DNA of 55,247 bases, taken from contig JAUWNL010000003.1 of assembly GCA_030612665.1 (NCBI GenBank), positions 1 to 55,247 on the forward strand, written 5' to 3'. The translations under genes and the position numbers were made by a program. The stretch comes from an archaeon. GTDB lineage: Archaea > Nanobdellota > Nanobdellia > Pacearchaeales > UBA284. The notes beneath the pieces are model-generated. The model did no database searches and was not told the DNA's origin. It was given only the letters and a program-made list of their open reading frames with translations. Shown here piece after piece: positions 52,566 to 55,247 of the stretch. How positions within the stretch are numbered: the first letter of the stretch is position 1; every line of letters begins with the position of its first letter.

Positions 52566-54056
52566 TTAGTTGATGACAATTGCCTTTGAATCTTTAAAGA
52601 TTTTTTCTGCGTAATTCAATTTTCTTTTATTTTCTGAATAAATTGTAGCAATTATATCATTCTTTTTTACAAAATCTCCGACTTGCTTATGAAGATAAAT
52701 GCCTGCTCTTTTGTCTGCAGGACATCCAGCGACTCTTGCAACAAAATTTATTTTTTTATTATTCATTTCTTCTATCTTGCCATGTTCTTCTGCAATAATT
52801 ATTTTTTTGAAATTAGCTAACCTTAATTTTTCATTTAAATCTCCAAAGTTTCCGTGCTGTGCCTTTATAATCTCCTTGAATTTTTCAAGAGCTTGCCCTG
52901 AATTAAGGATATATGAAGCAAGCCTTTTACCATGACCTTTTTTTGTTTTTCCAGCAAGTTCAAAGATTAGCCCAGCAAGAACAATTGCTTTAGCCTCGAG
53001 ATCTAAAGGTCTTGATTTTTCTCTTACAAGAACTGCAAGGATATCTCTCATTTCAAGAACAGGGCCTATTCCTTTTCCTATTGGTTGATTTCCATCTGTT
53101 AATGCTATCATGATTTTTAGTCCAAGAAGGGTTGATATTTTATGGAATTTTTTTGCAAGTTTTTTTGCTTGTCCAAAATTTACTTTTGCTCCTTTTCCAA
53201 AAGGAATATCAAGTAAAAAATGAGTTGCACCAACTGAAACTTTTTTTGCAAGAATCGAAGCAATGAGTTGTGCCTGAGGGTCAATACCCATTATCCTCTC
53301 TACTTGTATTATTTTATCATCTGTAGGTGCCAAGCCAAGAGAACCACCCCAGACGAGACATGCATTATTCTTATTTACTATTTTTTTAATCTCTTCAAGT
53401 GAAAATTCTACATTGCATAAAGTTTCAATAACATCTGCAGTTCCAGCAGCACTTGTTATAGCTCTCGATGATGTTTTGGGCATCACGAGTCCTGTGGCAG
53501 CACAAATCGCAATAACAATCGGAGTAGTCCTATTTCCTGCTATTCCTCCAATACTATGTTTGTCTATAATCATCTTTTTATTTAAATCAAGAATTTTTCC
53601 AATCTTGACCATCGCATTGGTTAGTGCAATTGTCTCATTATCATTCATTCCATAGACATACATTCCAGAAATAAAATAAGCAATTTCAGTTTCAGTTAGA
53701 GAATTTTTATATATATCCTTCATTATAGAAAAAATTTCAGTATAACTGAGTTTTTTTCCTTGCAGCTTTTTCAAAATAAAATTAGTACTTAAAGGTTTTA
53801 ATGCTGGTTCAATATCTACTAAAGAATCTTCTCTTAATCTGAGTTTCTTGAAAATTTCATAAGAAACAACAATTTCATCTTCTTTAAGAATGCCTGTTGC
53901 AATATCAACAATTGAAATTATTTCTTGATGATCTTTTTTCTTTCTTATAGCTACTCTTTCTCCAGAATGAACATCTAGTTTTTGAGAAACTTTTTGATGA
54001 ATAATTGCTACAGGACGACCTGCCAAAAATTTTAAAGATTTTACTTTTAGTAACAT
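52566..54056 (-). CDS. deoA: AMP phosphorylase
   Basis: A 496-residue enzyme of the thymidine phosphorylase family that splits AMP (and CMP, UMP) with phosphate to ribose-1,5-bisphosphate and base. Family marks are KHSIGGIAGNRTTPIVIAIC, MPKTSSRAITSAAGTADVIE and WGGSLGLAPTDDK, and the archaeal N-terminal domain of about 85 residues that separates it from bacterial thymidine phosphorylase. It feeds the AMP salvage path with R15P isomerase and type III RuBisCO, neither in the window. A GAGGTAAAAGAGGGAG stretch upstream could serve as ribosome site. Confidence 0.93.
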   Translation of the reverse strand: MLLKVKSLKFLAGRPVAIIHQKVSQKLDVHSGERVAIRKKKDHQEIISIVDIATGILKEDEIVVSYEIFKKLRLREDSLVDIEPALKPLSTNFILKKLQGKKLSYTEIFSIMKDIYKNSLTETEIAYFISGMYVYGMNDNETIALTNAMVKIGKILDLNKKMIIDKHSIGGIAGNRTTPIVIAICAATGLVMPKTSSRAITSAAGTADVIETLCNVEFSLEEIKKIVNKNNACLVWGGSLGLAPTDDKIIQVERIMGIDPQAQLIASILAKKVSVGATHFLLDIPFGKGAKVNFGQAKKLAKKFHKISTLLGLKIMIALTDGNQPIGKGIGPVLEMRDILAVLVREKSRPLDLEAKAIVLAGLIFELAGKTKKGHGKRLASYILNSGQALEKFKEIIKAQHGNFGDLNEKLRLANFKKIIIAEEHGKIEEMNNKKINFVARVAGCPADKRAGIYLHKQVGDFVKKNDIIATIYSENKRKLNYAEKIFKDSKAIVIN

Positions 54057-54101
54057 AACAATAATCTCCCTCTTTTACCTCTTTTTTAATTTTTCAAAAT
54101 T

Positions 54102-55109
54102 CTATTTTCTTTTTTTATAAATTTGTATAAATATTAAAATATATTCTATAATAATAGGGCCTACAACTAATCCAACTGGTCCAATCAATGCAAGTCCTCC
54201 CAGCATGCCGACGAGGGCTATTGCAGGATTTATTTTTCCTTTTTTTCCTACAATATGTGGCCTTATAACATCATCAATTAATCCAACAATGATTAATCCA
54301 TAAACCATCAATAAGATACCATTTACAACATCTCCTGATGCAATCATCATCAATCCAACAGGAATCCAAACAAGCCATGCACCAACAAAAGGCAAGATTG
54401 AAAGGAATACAGCAAGTACAGTGAAGAATAAAGGAGATGGAGCACCAAATAAATAAAAGGAGATTCCTGCAGTAATACCTTGGATAATCCCTATGATAAT
54501 TTGTCCGAAGATTGTTGCATTTGCAATGTCTGCAGATCTTTTTAAGAATCTGTCTTTTATCTTTTTTTCAAAAGGAAATAAACTATAAAGATTTTTGATA
54601 ATTTTTTTACCATCTCTCAAAAAGTAGAAAGTCACAAAAAAAGTAACAAAGATTTGTAAGAATAATTTTGGAGCATCAGTAATCACAGTTCCAGCACTAT
54701 TCATGAAACTATTAATTGCTTCTGTTGCTGTTTGTTGGATTGAAATTGTTAATTGCCTGCTTAATTCCGGAGCATCTATAAATATTCTAGATAGAAGATT
54801 ATTTATTATATTAAATATATCAATTTTTTGAATTGAAAGATAAAGATTAAAAGCTTCTTTTATTGCGATTTGTGCTATAAACCATAACATGACTGCCACA
54901 GCTGCAATAAAAACAAACGTTATGATCCCTGCACTTAAATTAGGTTTTTTTATTAGCTTGACTAATCTTTTATGAATTGGGTGTAACATGTATGCGAAAA
55001 CTGCAGCAAATAAAATTGCCCCTATAAAAGGTTTGATCAGAAAAAAGGTTAATACAATTAAAGCGAGAAATATAGTTATTGCTAAAATTTTCTTCACATC
55101 TTTTTCCAT
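54102..55109 (-). CDS. AI-2E family (PerM/UPF0118) membrane protein
   Basis: A 335-residue membrane protein with about eight helices. The pattern FLIKPFIGAILFAAVFAYML, FFVTFYFLRDGKKIIKNLYS and VGAWLVWIPVGLMM, then GLIDDVIRPHIVGKKGKINP, is the family signature. Members include exporters of AI-2 and a proposed Na+/H+ exchanger; the archaeal substrate is not known. It lies 45 bases upstream of the AMP phosphorylase on the same strand, probably one transcript. Confidence 0.88.
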   Translation of the reverse strand: MEKDVKKILAITIFLALIVLTFFLIKPFIGAILFAAVFAYMLHPIHKRLVKLIKKPNLSAGIITFVFIAAVAVMLWFIAQIAIKEAFNLYLSIQKIDIFNIINNLLSRIFIDAPELSRQLTISIQQTATEAINSFMNSAGTVITDAPKLFLQIFVTFFVTFYFLRDGKKIIKNLYSLFPFEKKIKDRFLKRSADIANATIFGQIIIGIIQGITAGISFYLFGAPSPLFFTVLAVFLSILPFVGAWLVWIPVGLMMIASGDVVNGILLMVYGLIIVGLIDDVIRPHIVGKKGKINPAIALVGMLGGLALIGPVGLVVGPIIIEYILIFIQIYKKRK

Positions 55110-55203
55110 AATACAACAAGCTTTTTATATCTTATAAACTTTTTTAAATAAATCAAAAAAGAGAGAAAATATAAAAACAATATAAAACCAATATAAAAAC
55201 AAA

Positions 55204-55217
55204 GATTTAAATATATC
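55204..55217 (+). promoter_or_regulatory. TATA box at the right edge
   Basis: GATTTAAATATATC is a strong archaeal TATA box on the plus strand, about 30 bases before an ATG at 55244. It likely drives the gene that begins at the edge of the window. Confidence 0.5.
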
Positions 55218-55243
55218 TGTTACTATCAAGAAGTAGTATTAAA

Positions 55244-55247
55244 ATGG
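55244..55247 (+). CDS. Start of a truncated gene
   Basis: ATGG at the last four bases follows a TATA box at leaderless distance. Only the start codon and one base are seen, so nothing can be said about the product. Confidence 0.3.

Overview
The window looks like part of the chromosome of an anaerobic DPANN archaeon, most likely from the Woesearchaeota/Pacearchaeota side. The sequence is very AT-rich and gene-dense. It has clear archaeal hallmarks: thermosome, TFS, aIF2-gamma, aIF5B, S6e, class I CCA-adding enzyme, RtcB with archease, AMP phosphorylase, Sec11-type signal peptidase, archaeal SRP RNA and class III (prepilin) signal peptides. TATA boxes of the TTTAAATA type sit about 25-35 bases before several start codons. 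No rRNA, CRISPR array, intein or insertion sequence was seen. The lineage is inferred from gene style, not from a marker search.

Layout. 1-1.5 kb: four pilin-like genes, then SRP RNA (minus strand, 1558-1818). 1.9-4.6 kb: unknown and membrane-anchored proteins, a MazE/MazF-like toxin-antitoxin pair with a palindromic operator, and tRNA-Leu(UAA). 4.7-9.8 kb: RtcB and archease, two more pilin-like genes, signal peptidase, TFS, tRNA-Lys, a small Toprim protein and a CBS protein. 10-14.2 kb: thermosome, tRNA-Gly, three unknown proteins and a HIT protein. 14.2-18.4 kb: the NrdG/NrdD anaerobic ribonucleotide reductase pair, with a transglutaminase-like secreted protein between. 18.7-23.9 kb: a GGDEF protein behind a Ca2+-type P-ATPase, Lgt, and a secreted protein with a bacterial-type C-terminal sorting-like domain. 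23.9-28.1 kb: aIF2-gamma, S6e and aIF5B. 28.2-30.2 kb: a lipoprotein, a MEMO1-family protein and an unknown gene pair. 30.26-33.98 kb: a cassette of MntA-HepT-cca plus an AAA/DUF4143 ATPase, bounded on both sides by short relics of a second cca gene. 34.1-49.1 kb: endonuclease IV-like protein, large surface proteins, a short SMC, TolB-like propeller proteins, RNase HII with a possible nuclease, initiator tRNA-Met and tRNA-Ser. 49.1-55.2 kb: a Tyr-rich microprotein, a coiled-coil protein, a Kef-type antiporter, AMP phosphorylase and an AI-2E-family membrane protein.

How the parts fit. Much of the window serves the cell surface: prepilin-like proteins, S-layer-like proteins with acidic linkers, lipobox proteins, Lgt and signal peptidase. 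A second theme is tRNA end and splice metabolism: RtcB/archease, cca, HepT-type RNase and five tRNAs. The reductase is of the oxygen-sensitive class III type, which suggests anaerobic life.

The strongest unusual observation is the cca locus. The first 15 codons and last 18 codons of a second, diverged cca gene lie in the correct order and orientation about 3.6 kb apart. They enclose MntA, HepT, a complete cca and an ATPase gene. This looks like invasion or replacement of an essential tRNA-maturation gene by a block carrying a toxin-antitoxin pair and its own working copy of that gene. HepT-family RNases are reported to act on tRNA, and CCA-adding enzyme rebuilds tRNA 3' ends, so the operon could be a linked damage-and-repair unit. 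Other points of interest are a short SMC without a visible hinge, a GGDEF enzyme with a poly-lysine tail, and a bacterial-style lipoprotein pathway.
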